Below are positions 1 to 8,111 of a stretch of DNA of 64,000 nucleotides, piece after piece. The notes under the pieces are model-generated. The model searched no databases and had not been told where the DNA came from. It saw nothing but the letters and a program-made list of their open reading frames with translations. The translations under genes and the position numbers were made by a program. This DNA comes from Candidatus Vicinibacter proximus. Lineage in GTDB: Bacteria > Bacteroidota > Bacteroidia > Chitinophagales > Saprospiraceae. The stretch covers positions 186,001-250,000 of the forward strand of contig JADJOE010000003.1 in NCBI GenBank assembly GCA_016713905.1, in the 5' to 3' direction. How positions within the stretch are numbered: position 1 is the stretch's first letter; every line of letters starts with the position of its first letter.

Positions 1-1989
1 AAGTTCACCATATTCGAACTTTGTATAACTGAGACCAAACCCAAAAGGAAAAAGTGGAAAATTGGATGCATCCAAATAGTGCGATCTAAATTTTTCAAAT
101 TCGATTTTAGTCGCTGGTCTGCCCGTATTTTTGTGATTGTAATAAACGGGAATCTGCCCAACACTGCGGGGAAAGCTCACGGTTAATTTTCCAGAAGGAT
201 TATACGCACCAAACAAAACATCCGAAATGGCATTTCCAGCCTCAGTTCCTGGGTGCCAACTCAATAGGATTGCATCTGCTAAATCATGCTCTTCATTCAG
301 TATCAGAGGTCGGCCACTCATCAGAACAAGAATTAAAGGTTTTCCGGTTTTTTTTAATGCACGAATCAATTTTTTTTGACTTTCCGGGAGCTCGAGATTT
401 GTTCTGCTCGAAGATTCCCCACTCATTTCCGATGCTTCACCAATTATGGCCACAATCTTTTCAGAGAAAGCAGCAACTTTAAGTGCTTCTTCAATCATTT
501 GATCAGAACTTTTCTGATCTATATCTATGCGGGTTCCAAAAACGTTTACATTTTTTGCCAATATGGTATCATCCGATATATTAGCCCCTTTGGCATAAAC
601 AATATTATCTGCAGAGCTTGCATTTTGTTTCATTCCTTCATAAACTGTTATGGATTGTTGAGGATCTCCTGAGACAGCCCATGTTCCTAACATATTATTC
701 TTATTGTCGGCTAATGGTCCAATCAACGCAATTTTATCTTTTTTATCCAAGGGCAATAAATGGTTTAGATTCTTCAAAAGCACACAGGATCTTGCAGCGA
801 GGTCTCTTGCAAATTTTCGGTTTTCGACAGTCATAATTTCCATAGCGGCACGATGTTCATCAATGTAACGAAATGGATCATCAAAGAGTCCTAAAGCATA
901 TTTTGCTTCTAAAATTCTTTTGCATGCCAGATCAATTTGCTGTTTGCTTATTTTTTTTTCATGGAGTAAACTTTTGAGATGCTTCAAAAATCCTTCTCCA
1001 ACCATATCCATATCCAGTCCTGCGTTGATGGCTTGTTCCGTTACTTTTTTTAAGTCTCCCAAACCATGATCCGACATTTCATTAAGGGCAGTATAGTCAC
1101 TTACAACAAAACCATCAAACTTCCATTGATTGCGCAAAAGTTCAGTGAGTAACCATTTATTTCCTGTGGCCGGAATACCATCCACATCATTAAATGAGGT
1201 CATCACACTGGATGCGCCTGCATCAATCGCAGCTTTGTATGGTGGGAGATAATCAGAGTACATTCTGATTTTACTCATGTCTGTAGTATTGTAATCTCTG
1301 CCGGCCTCAGATGCACCGTACAATGCAAAATGTTTGACACAAGAAAGTATGGTGTTGTTTTTAGCGAGGTCATTACCCTGATAGCCTTTCACCATAGCCT
1401 TGGCTACCTGACTGCCATAAAAGGCATCTTCGCCTGCACCCTCTGCAATTCTTCCCCATCTTGGGTCCCTGCAAATGTCCACCATGGGTGAAAAAGTCCA
1501 ATTGATTCCATTTGCGGAGGCCTCTTGTGCGGCAATTCTTGCACTTTTCTCAATCCATTTCATATCCCAGCAAGAGGCAATGCCAAGAGGAATAGGAAAG
1601 GTGGTCTGGTATCCATGTATCACATCTGATCCAAAAATTAATGGAATCCCCAATCTGGATTTTTTTACTGCAAGGTCCTGAGCCTTGCGAATTTTATCTG
1701 GACCGTGTATGCCAAAAAGAGCGCCAACGTTACCTTGAATAATTTTTTGTTCGACGTCTTTACTCACCACCGAACCGGTAGGAATTCCTGAGCCAGCTGT
1801 TAGTAGATTCAATTGTCCAATCTTTTCATCCAGTGTCATTTTTTTCATTAAGTTACTAATGAACTTTTCCTTTTTATGGGCATTTGATTGCGCATTTATG
1901 GTTAAAAGACCAATTAAGAAAAAGCAGATTAGGATTGGACGCTTTTCCAAATTAATCCATTTAAAAAGGGATAATAATTGTTGGAACAT
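1..1989 (-). CDS. bglX: GH3 beta-glucosidase (BglX-like), 3' end outside window
   Basis: Translating the minus strand from ATG at 1989 gives 663 residues with no stop before the window edge. Residues 17-33 look like a signal peptide, so the enzyme is probably periplasmic. The GH3 N-terminal barrel is clear: DEKIGQLN near 54-61, the KHF motif at 219-221, and the catalytic nucleophile Asp298 inside GFVVSDYTAL. The GH3 C-terminal domain follows, with HPGTEAGNAI and the FPFGFGLSYT motif near the cut. BglX proteins are about 750 residues, so roughly the last 90 (fibronectin-like domain) are missing. It should release terminal glucose from beta-gluco-oligosaccharides. It is the most distal visible gene of the SusCD locus, about 110 bp beyond the GH43 gene. 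Confidence 0.93.
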   Translation of the reverse strand, partial: MFQQLLSLFKWINLEKRPILICFFLIGLLTINAQSNAHKKEKFISNLMKKMTLDEKIGQLNLLTAGSGIPTGSVVSKDVEQKIIQGNVGALFGIHGPDKIRKAQDLAVKKSRLGIPLIFGSDVIHGYQTTFPIPLGIASCWDMKWIEKSARIAAQEASANGINWTFSPMVDICRDPRWGRIAEGAGEDAFYGSQVAKAMVKGYQGNDLAKNNTILSCVKHFALYGASEAGRDYNTTDMSKIRMYSDYLPPYKAAIDAGASSVMTSFNDVDGIPATGNKWLLTELLRNQWKFDGFVVSDYTALNEMSDHGLGDLKKVTEQAINAGLDMDMVGEGFLKHLKSLLHEKKISKQQIDLACKRILEAKYALGLFDDPFRYIDEHRAAMEIMTVENRKFARDLAARSCVLLKNLNHLLPLDKKDKIALIGPLADNKNNMLGTWAVSGDPQQSITVYEGMKQNASSADNIVYAKGANISDDTILAKNVNVFGTRIDIDQKSSDQMIEEALKVAAFSEKIVAIIGEASEMSGESSSRTNLELPESQKKLIRALKKTGKPLILVLMSGRPLILNEEHDLADAILLSWHPGTEAGNAISDVLFGAYNPSGKLTVSFPRSVGQIPVYYNHKNTGRPATKIEFEKFRSHYLDASNFPLFPFGFGLSYTKFEYGEL

Positions 1990-2100
1990 AAATTTGAATT
2001 GAAAGTATAATTACACAGTTTTATTTTGTCAGAAACTTAAATCAATGTAAAGTTCGTATGTGGAAAGATGTTGTGACCATTATTCAAAAGATTCCATGAT

Positions 2101-3840
2101 TTATTCAGATTTAACCACTTCATGTTGCGGAGAAACACCAGCTTCATTTAACGCTTCAATACTGAAATAATATGTTTTTAGTGCATCGAGTGTTTTTAGC
2201 CAATATTCATTTTGGTCATGGACGAGGATGGAAGTATATTTTTTGTCCGGAGCAGTACCATAATGGATTTGATACGCATAAGAATTGTCTACCGGATTCC
2301 ATTTAAGCCATGCTGAACGTTTATCCTTTTCTGTTCTCAAGACCATAAAATTTTTTACAGGTTCAGGTTTAGCAATTGCGGCATGTCCAAAAATTCGAAA
2401 TCCGCTAAGGGCAAATTTGCCTGTAGGCATCTTTCGGTTTTCGAGTTTTACATAACGGTATTTTTTTGGATTGGATAATTGCAAGTAATCATGTGGTGTG
2501 TCTTTGCGATGATTTCTTTTATCCACCATGATCTCCCATTTATTCCCATCTACAGAACCGTAAAGGATGTATTGATGAAAAACACCGGATGATTTACCAA
2601 GAAAATCTACATCCTGATCGGCATAATTAATCTGTAAAGCAAATATCTCTGAAACAGATCCTAGGTCTGAAATGATCCATTCTCCGGGTTGATCGGTCAT
2701 TGCACTCCAGTATGTTTTGATGTTTTCATCTACTGCGAAGTTAGGGTAGTGAGCCCCATAGGTACTAGATACCCGCACTGGTTTGTTGTAGTTGAGCAAC
2801 ATCCAGCCTGTGAATAAATCTGCTTGATTTTTATTTTCTTTTGTCGGTATATAATGCGGATAGTCACCGAATGCGGTATTGCAAAACATCACATCATCTT
2901 TGTCAAATCCTGCAGGCCACAATCCAATGCGTCGTTCAAAATTATTTTTGACAGAAATGGCTATGGTGGATGTATGCCAGTAATTGTCAAAGTTATCCTT
3001 AAATGTAGCGCCATGACCAGCACCGCGTGCAAAACCACCGGACTTCATACTCAATGGATCGGATTGGTTGCCGAACCAGCCTAATGGTTCATTTCCTACT
3101 GCCACGCCATCTGAGTAGCCGCTAAATTCAGTACCAGGAGCACCATATTGCAGATAATATTTTCCATGGTGTTTGGTCATGAAAGCACCTTCAATAAATG
3201 GGTCCAGAAAAGTATTGTCCTGATGCTCTCCAAATCTTTGCCAGCCATATCTCCACGACTCCAGGAAGTATAATTCTTTTCTTGTGCCAATGGGTTTAAA
3301 GGTTTTGCGATCCAGTTCGATGCCATACAATGGCCAACGATTGCTGCTACCATTGTACATATAGAATTTGCCGTCGTCATCTGTAAAAAATGCAGGATCC
3401 CATCCGCCAATTTCAAAACTGTCTACCAGAGGTTTCCATTCATTTTTTTTTGGATCAGTACTCATCCAAAGGGTAAAATTACTGGTATATGTTGATCCAA
3501 AAACAATCATTGTGTCCCCAATGATGCCCACACCTGGTGCACATAATTCATCGTAGGATGTATTCCATGGACGAAGAAATTTTCGGGCTATAAAATTCCA
3601 TTCCGTCAGGTCATCGCTCCACCAATATCCCCATTGATTTGTGCTGAATAAAAAATAGCTGCCCTGATAATTTAATATCACAGGATCTGCAGTTGCGCGA
3701 TGTTTTCCCCAATTGGTAAAATTTGGAATTGGCGTATACCCATAATCCAGATTTATTGGATTACAGTATGTTTTAACTTGAGCGTGATGATAGCTTACAA
3801 AAAAGAAGTAACACACTAGGAAAAAAATATATTTGATCAT
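2101..3840 (-). CDS. GH43 glycoside hydrolase with discoidin (F5/8 type C) and Fn3-like C-terminus
   Basis: The 579-residue protein starts with a signal peptide (about 1-21, ending HHAQ). The five-bladed GH43 propeller spans roughly 25-335. Asp52 in ATADPV is the expected general base, Asp148 in GGWDPA the pKa modulator and Glu217 in FIEGAF the general acid. GHGAT with a later His matches the usual metal-site area. Residues about 350-490 form an F5/8 type C (CBM32-like) sugar-binding domain, and 495-579 resemble fibronectin type III. It should cleave an arabinosyl, xylosyl or galactosyl linkage; the sequence does not settle the substrate. It starts 12 bp after the GH144-like gene ends, so the two are probably cotranscribed. 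The catalytic triad looks intact. Confidence 0.9.
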   Translation of the reverse strand: MIKYIFFLVCYFFFVSYHHAQVKTYCNPINLDYGYTPIPNFTNWGKHRATADPVILNYQGSYFLFSTNQWGYWWSDDLTEWNFIARKFLRPWNTSYDELCAPGVGIIGDTMIVFGSTYTSNFTLWMSTDPKKNEWKPLVDSFEIGGWDPAFFTDDDGKFYMYNGSSNRWPLYGIELDRKTFKPIGTRKELYFLESWRYGWQRFGEHQDNTFLDPFIEGAFMTKHHGKYYLQYGAPGTEFSGYSDGVAVGNEPLGWFGNQSDPLSMKSGGFARGAGHGATFKDNFDNYWHTSTIAISVKNNFERRIGLWPAGFDKDDVMFCNTAFGDYPHYIPTKENKNQADLFTGWMLLNYNKPVRVSSTYGAHYPNFAVDENIKTYWSAMTDQPGEWIISDLGSVSEIFALQINYADQDVDFLGKSSGVFHQYILYGSVDGNKWEIMVDKRNHRKDTPHDYLQLSNPKKYRYVKLENRKMPTGKFALSGFRIFGHAAIAKPEPVKNFMVLRTEKDKRSAWLKWNPVDNSYAYQIHYGTAPDKKYTSILVHDQNEYWLKTLDALKTYYFSIEALNEAGVSPQHEVVKSE

Positions 3841-3852
3841 GCCAGGTGTTGA

Positions 3853-5505
3853 TTATAGATAAGGGGCTTTAAATCCAAGTTTTTTCATTCCGGATTTTAC
3901 CTCAGGACAAGAGGTAAATAAATTCCACAAAAGACCGGATCGGTAATTTTCTATCATGACAATAATAGGACCCTGATCAATGGCCAGAAAGGAATTTGCA
4001 AACCAGTATTCATCCAGGCTGAAAGCATCAATGAATCCATATTCTTTCCAGGTTTTATTGCCTATCTGATGATAAAAAAACCTCATGGCCTTTAAGCTTT
4101 CATCCGGAGTAAATGGCAATGAGGATATTGCTGCAGTAGGACTTATGACCCCTCTGTCGTTATTGGGTTCATGGGCGGTATAACCACCATAAGTATCGCT
4201 GGCGGTCAATCCCCAACAGTCTGCAGAATAACCAAAATATTTCTTTGGATTTGCAACACAGTAGGCATAATTAATAAGACTGTGGTTCTTTGTTTGAATT
4301 TCATAATCTGCGAATTCATCCTTCAAACCATTAGGATTCATGCCCAGAAAAGAATAATGTTCAAAAAACAATGGACCTCCCAACGTTGGCCCTAGTGGTA
4401 GAGTGTAACCATAATAGGAATTTCCGTTTTTTATGCCTCCGTTTTTTGCCCATCCGTTGACATAGGTACTTCTTGGTATGGCATGCAATTCAGAGGAAGC
4501 GGCAAGGACATAAGTAATCAGGGCTTCATTCCATCCTTGAATTTTAAAATTCATTTTCCAACCATATTTTTCACTCCAGTGCCAATATAAAACCTCTTCA
4601 TTTTTTTGAAAATAACTCCATTCTACCCGATTAAATAAAAAATCAATTTTGTCGCGCAAAGATTTTTCCAAGATATCATCCTCCTTAAAAAATTGTCTTG
4701 CGCACAATAATCCCATCATAAGATAGGAAGTTTCCACAAGATCTGCACCATCGTCGAATGGACTGAATGGAACAGTTGCGCCTGTGGAACCATTGAACCA
4801 ATGAGGGAATGCACCATGATAAGTGGTGGTTTTGTCAGACAAAAAATTTGTCATCAAAATTAATCTGTTCAAACCATCTTCGCGGCTGATAAATTTTCTG
4901 TGCATGCCAACAAGAATACTCATGATTCCAAAACCTGATCCACCGGAAGTGCAGATGTCGCCGGAGGTATTTCGTTCTCGGGAAAGACCGCTTACGGGAT
5001 GCCCAAAATCCCAGAAATATTTAAAAGTTTTTTGTTGAACTTCGGTCAGCAAGGAATCATCACTCATTATTATAGGTTTTGGATTTGGGTTCAATGAGGT
5101 TATTAATTTTATGTTTACCGAACTTTCAAGTGATTTACCAGAGATTGATTTCAGACTTGAAGTAATGTAAAGATCATACGAAGTAAAATATGCCAAACTG
5201 TCTAGAGGGCTGACCCATAAAGTGCTGTCGCCGTCAGCAGTGGTTAAATTTAATTGCAGGTCCAATCCGGATTCTCCACGAATAAAAATACTCTTGCGCG
5301 CAGAACCAGTATCTATTGGTTCGGAAAAATTGAATTTAATTTTGGGTAGGGGACCAACATTGGTAAATTTTTTATCACTGCTTTGCCCATCCAATGTAAT
5401 TTCCAGGTATTTAAATACAGCATCGTCAGCATTTAATTCTTTTTTAGTGCAGCAGAAGCTGAATAAAATGATCAATGGAAAAAAAGAAAAGGATTTAATG
5501 AACAT
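3853..5505 (-). CDS. GH144-like (glucoamylase-like, PF10091) lipoprotein
   Basis: The 550-residue protein has a lipoprotein signal with a Cys in LFSFCC (about residues 15-20). An Ig-like Big_5 domain follows at about 30-135 (VGPLPKIKFNFSEPID). The catalytic module (about 150-550) is of the glucoamylase-like COG5368/PF10091 type. It has the hallmark stretches WDFGHPVSGLSRERN, TSGGSGFGIMSILVG and YGYTLPLGPTLGGPLFFEHY, and the TASDTYGGYTAHEPNNDRG region. Family knowledge: GH144 endo-beta-1,2-glucanases of Chitinophaga and Parabacteroides belong here, next to GH3 enzymes that use sophoro-oligosaccharides. The same pairing with GH3 and SusCD in this window supports beta-1,2-glucan degradation, though other PF10091 members may differ. 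A hairpin terminator lies upstream, between it and the LamG gene. Confidence 0.85.
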   Translation of the reverse strand: MFIKSFSFFPLIILFSFCCTKKELNADDAVFKYLEITLDGQSSDKKFTNVGPLPKIKFNFSEPIDTGSARKSIFIRGESGLDLQLNLTTADGDSTLWVSPLDSLAYFTSYDLYITSSLKSISGKSLESSVNIKLITSLNPNPKPIIMSDDSLLTEVQQKTFKYFWDFGHPVSGLSRERNTSGDICTSGGSGFGIMSILVGMHRKFISREDGLNRLILMTNFLSDKTTTYHGAFPHWFNGSTGATVPFSPFDDGADLVETSYLMMGLLCARQFFKEDDILEKSLRDKIDFLFNRVEWSYFQKNEEVLYWHWSEKYGWKMNFKIQGWNEALITYVLAASSELHAIPRSTYVNGWAKNGGIKNGNSYYGYTLPLGPTLGGPLFFEHYSFLGMNPNGLKDEFADYEIQTKNHSLINYAYCVANPKKYFGYSADCWGLTASDTYGGYTAHEPNNDRGVISPTAAISSLPFTPDESLKAMRFFYHQIGNKTWKEYGFIDAFSLDEYWFANSFLAIDQGPIIVMIENYRSGLLWNLFTSCPEVKSGMKKLGFKAPYL

Positions 5506-5625
5506 TAAAAGTCTGATTAAGATGAATGCAAATTTGCTTTACGGACATTCATCGTGGCTAAATTTTTTAACTGGATTAATGATTTCAAAAGTAATGCATT
5601 TGATGAAATTGATTGATCCATTTGG

Positions 5626-5667
5626 ATAAAAAAAAAGAGGGGTTGTAAAGTACAACTCCCTCTTTTA
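5626..5667 (-). terminator. Intrinsic terminator inside the polysaccharide locus
   Basis: A hairpin with arms at 5636-5647 and 5651-5663 pairs over 12 bp with one bulged base and a 3-nt loop. On the minus strand it is followed by a T run (the A run at 5626-5636). A T run also lies on the plus side, so it could act both ways. It follows the LamG gene stop, so it would reduce read-through from susCD-LamG into the enzyme genes. Confidence 0.75.
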
Positions 5668-5685
5668 TACTTTTTAGCTTAAAGA

Positions 5686-6558
5686 TTATCTTCCAGCTTT
5701 TTCAAGTTGGTATAAAGCATCAATTTCCTGAGCAGATAAAGCTTTCTTCCAAATTCTTACTTCATCCAGTTTTCCGGTCATTGGGACTTGCCAAGGTTCG
5801 GTGGTTCCGTTTCCTGGGACATTAGTTCCAAAAGCACCGAGCACGACGCGGCTAACTCCGGAATTGAAAACCAAATCACCTACAGGGCTTCCTGCATGTA
5901 ATCTGTTCTCCCATTCAGGATTTGAAACTTTCTTTCCATTTCCGAATACTAAGAAATTGGAAGTAGCGGCATCCCAGGTGATCACGAGGTGAGACCATGT
6001 GTTTGCACCTTTGAATGCCTGATCTCCGCCTTTAGCCGGATCGCAACGACTATCTTGCCATGAATCGGTAGCCGGATTTCCTTCTCTGGAAATTAACAGA
6101 CCTTTGGCAACTAAAGTATCCACTGTGGATTTAAACCATCCGGTTTCAGCCATCAGGTTGAAGTTACCTGCCCACTCTGTAGGTCTGGTTAAAGTAACAA
6201 AACAAGTTGCACTGCTACCATTATTGGCAACATTAACCCAAGCACTGATAGAATAACTAGCGGTATTGGCAGTAAGCGCAGCAATTGGATTGTATGCAAG
6301 ATATCCAGCATTCAATTGAGCACATTGGCCTTTAGCGCCTGCTGTAAAAGTAGTTCCTACAGTAGAAGCCGGAGCAGCTCCGGAGATTCTCTCGTTGCCA
6401 TTACCATCTAACGGGAAGTGCGCTAAGAGGTCAGCTTTTCCAACTTCATTAGCATTGTTAAATCCACCGATCGGCGGAAGTGCCACATCATCCTCCTTAC
6501 AGGAATTGATTAAAACAATGGAAAATCCTAAGAGAAATAACAGTTTTAATTTTTTCAT
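5686..6558 (-). CDS. LamG/concanavalin-like surface lipoprotein (putative glycan-binding protein)
   Basis: The 290-residue lipoprotein has a signal ending in LINSC (Cys20). Residues about 45-285 form one LamG/concanavalin A-like jelly-roll domain. It shows the recurrent FPLDGNGNERISG opening, SISAWVNV, WSHLVITWD and a closing GKLDEVRIWKKALSAQEI. No catalytic residues are evident. It lies directly after susD, where Bacteroidota loci encode surface glycan-binding proteins (SusE/F position), so binding polysaccharide at the outer membrane is the likely role (inference). A terminator follows 20 bp after the stop, so its mRNA probably ends here. Confidence 0.82.
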   Translation of the reverse strand: MKKLKLLFLLGFSIVLINSCKEDDVALPPIGGFNNANEVGKADLLAHFPLDGNGNERISGAAPASTVGTTFTAGAKGQCAQLNAGYLAYNPIAALTANTASYSISAWVNVANNGSSATCFVTLTRPTEWAGNFNLMAETGWFKSTVDTLVAKGLLISREGNPATDSWQDSRCDPAKGGDQAFKGANTWSHLVITWDAATSNFLVFGNGKKVSNPEWENRLHAGSPVGDLVFNSGVSRVVLGAFGTNVPGNGTTEPWQVPMTGKLDEVRIWKKALSAQEIDALYQLEKAGR

Positions 6559-6638
6559 AATTTACTTTTTTGTTAATAATAATTATTCTTTTTTGTTTTG
6601 ATTGGTATCCTAAAATTACAAAATACATTCCAAATTTA

Positions 6639-8108
6639 TCAATACATAGGATTTTGAACAATCTTTCCGCCACTTAGATCAATTTGTCTTTGTGGAATAG
6701 GAAATAGGTCATGTTTACCATCTATGTAAGCCTTACCCTGCGCTCTTAAAACTGCCCCCGCTCTGCCAGTTCGCCTCAAATCAAAAATGCGATCGTGCTC
6801 AAAGGCCATCTCTACAAGTCTTTCGTGATAAATCTTTTCTGTAAGCTCATTTTGAGAACCTGCAAAAACCGGAGACAAGCCTGCTCTAGCCCGCAACTCA
6901 TTTAACGCACTTAATGCAGTTGTGGTATCCGACATAAGATTATATACTTCAGCCTTCATGAGTAATATTTCTCCATATCTGAATATCCTGAGATTTTTAT
7001 TGGAATTGATACGTTCAAAATAGGTTTCATGCGTCTTGCTTACATAAGCTTTATAATTGTAATAGGGATTAGGCAGACTTGAGCTGGATGGATATCCATC
7101 CCATAAAGTAGTACCGGAAACGAGTATGGTGCCATCCTTTCTTTTATCTCCAGGTTCATAAGCATCAATCAAACTTTGAGATGGGACATTAAATCCCCAT
7201 CCAAAATCTCCATCTCCGGAGCCTCTCATGCCCTGAACTTCCGTGTAGCCGGTGATGCCTTTGGGTGGGTTGGTCGCGATACAATTTATTTCCCAAATGG
7301 ATTCCTTGGAGAATTCGCCTTCTTCACGCCAGATTTTTGAATAATCAGGAAGCAATTCATAAAGTCCTGAATTAACTACCTGATCAATCATGGTTTTGGA
7401 AAGGGCATATTTATTTTGATACAAATAGACTTTAGCCAGGAAAGTCATAGCAGAATATTTCGTAGGTCTCCCTTGTTCTGATTTTGAAATTTGACCCGGC
7501 AGGGAATTTAATGCTTGTTGAAGGTCATCTTCCATAAGCATGTAAATTTCTTCCGCACTGACTCTTTTACTGGCTTCTTCAATATCTGATTGGCTGGCAA
7601 GAATTTTGTTGATCTTTGGAACACCGCCAAAACATCTCACTAAATTCCAGTAAAAATATGCTCTTAAAAAATGGGCTTCTCCGATATATCTTCTTTTTTC
7701 ACTTTCATCCAGTTGCATTTGAGAAATAAATTCAATGGCATAACATGCCCTTCCGATGCCTTCAAAATTACCTTCCCAAATTTCATTGAAGGATAGATTT
7801 GTAGGTGAGAGTAGCCAATTGTCCATTTCAATTTTATCTGCGCCACCATCTCCTGGGGTGCTACCCTTATCGGCTTCATCAGAAGTAATGCTTGAAACAC
7901 CTATCCATGAAAATGAATGAATGTTCCAATCATAAAACTTATTGTACACCGCACCGAGAATCCTTTGTGCGCCATTTGCAGGATTATTGATTAAATCATT
8001 TATGGTTACCGTGCGGGAAGGTTCATCCAGAAAGCTTTTACTGCAAGAAACAAAAATAAGAATTGCAGTAGCTAAGAGAATTATAAATGTGCAGAATGAA
8101 TTTTTCAT
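6639..8108 (-). CDS. susD: SusD/RagB family nutrient-binding outer-membrane lipoprotein
   Basis: The 489-residue protein has a lipoprotein signal (FVSCSKSFLDEPS, Cys near residue 22), the typical SusD opening. The SusD N-terminal TPR-like region (GEAHFLRAYFYWNLVRCFGGVP) and the C-terminal region (RYGEILLMKAEVYNL, ALNELRARAGL, ending FPIPQRQIDL) are complete. SusD lids its partner SusC and captures glycans at the cell surface. It starts 3 bp after the susC stop, so the two are translationally coupled. The ligand cannot be read from sequence; the neighbouring enzymes suggest a glucan-containing polysaccharide. Confidence 0.96.
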   Translation of the reverse strand: MKNSFCTFIILLATAILIFVSCSKSFLDEPSRTVTINDLINNPANGAQRILGAVYNKFYDWNIHSFSWIGVSSITSDEADKGSTPGDGGADKIEMDNWLLSPTNLSFNEIWEGNFEGIGRACYAIEFISQMQLDESEKRRYIGEAHFLRAYFYWNLVRCFGGVPKINKILASQSDIEEASKRVSAEEIYMLMEDDLQQALNSLPGQISKSEQGRPTKYSAMTFLAKVYLYQNKYALSKTMIDQVVNSGLYELLPDYSKIWREEGEFSKESIWEINCIATNPPKGITGYTEVQGMRGSGDGDFGWGFNVPSQSLIDAYEPGDKRKDGTILVSGTTLWDGYPSSSSLPNPYYNYKAYVSKTHETYFERINSNKNLRIFRYGEILLMKAEVYNLMSDTTTALSALNELRARAGLSPVFAGSQNELTEKIYHERLVEMAFEHDRIFDLRRTGRAGAVLRAQGKAYIDGKHDLFPIPQRQIDLSGGKIVQNPMY

Positions 8109-8111
8109 GAT

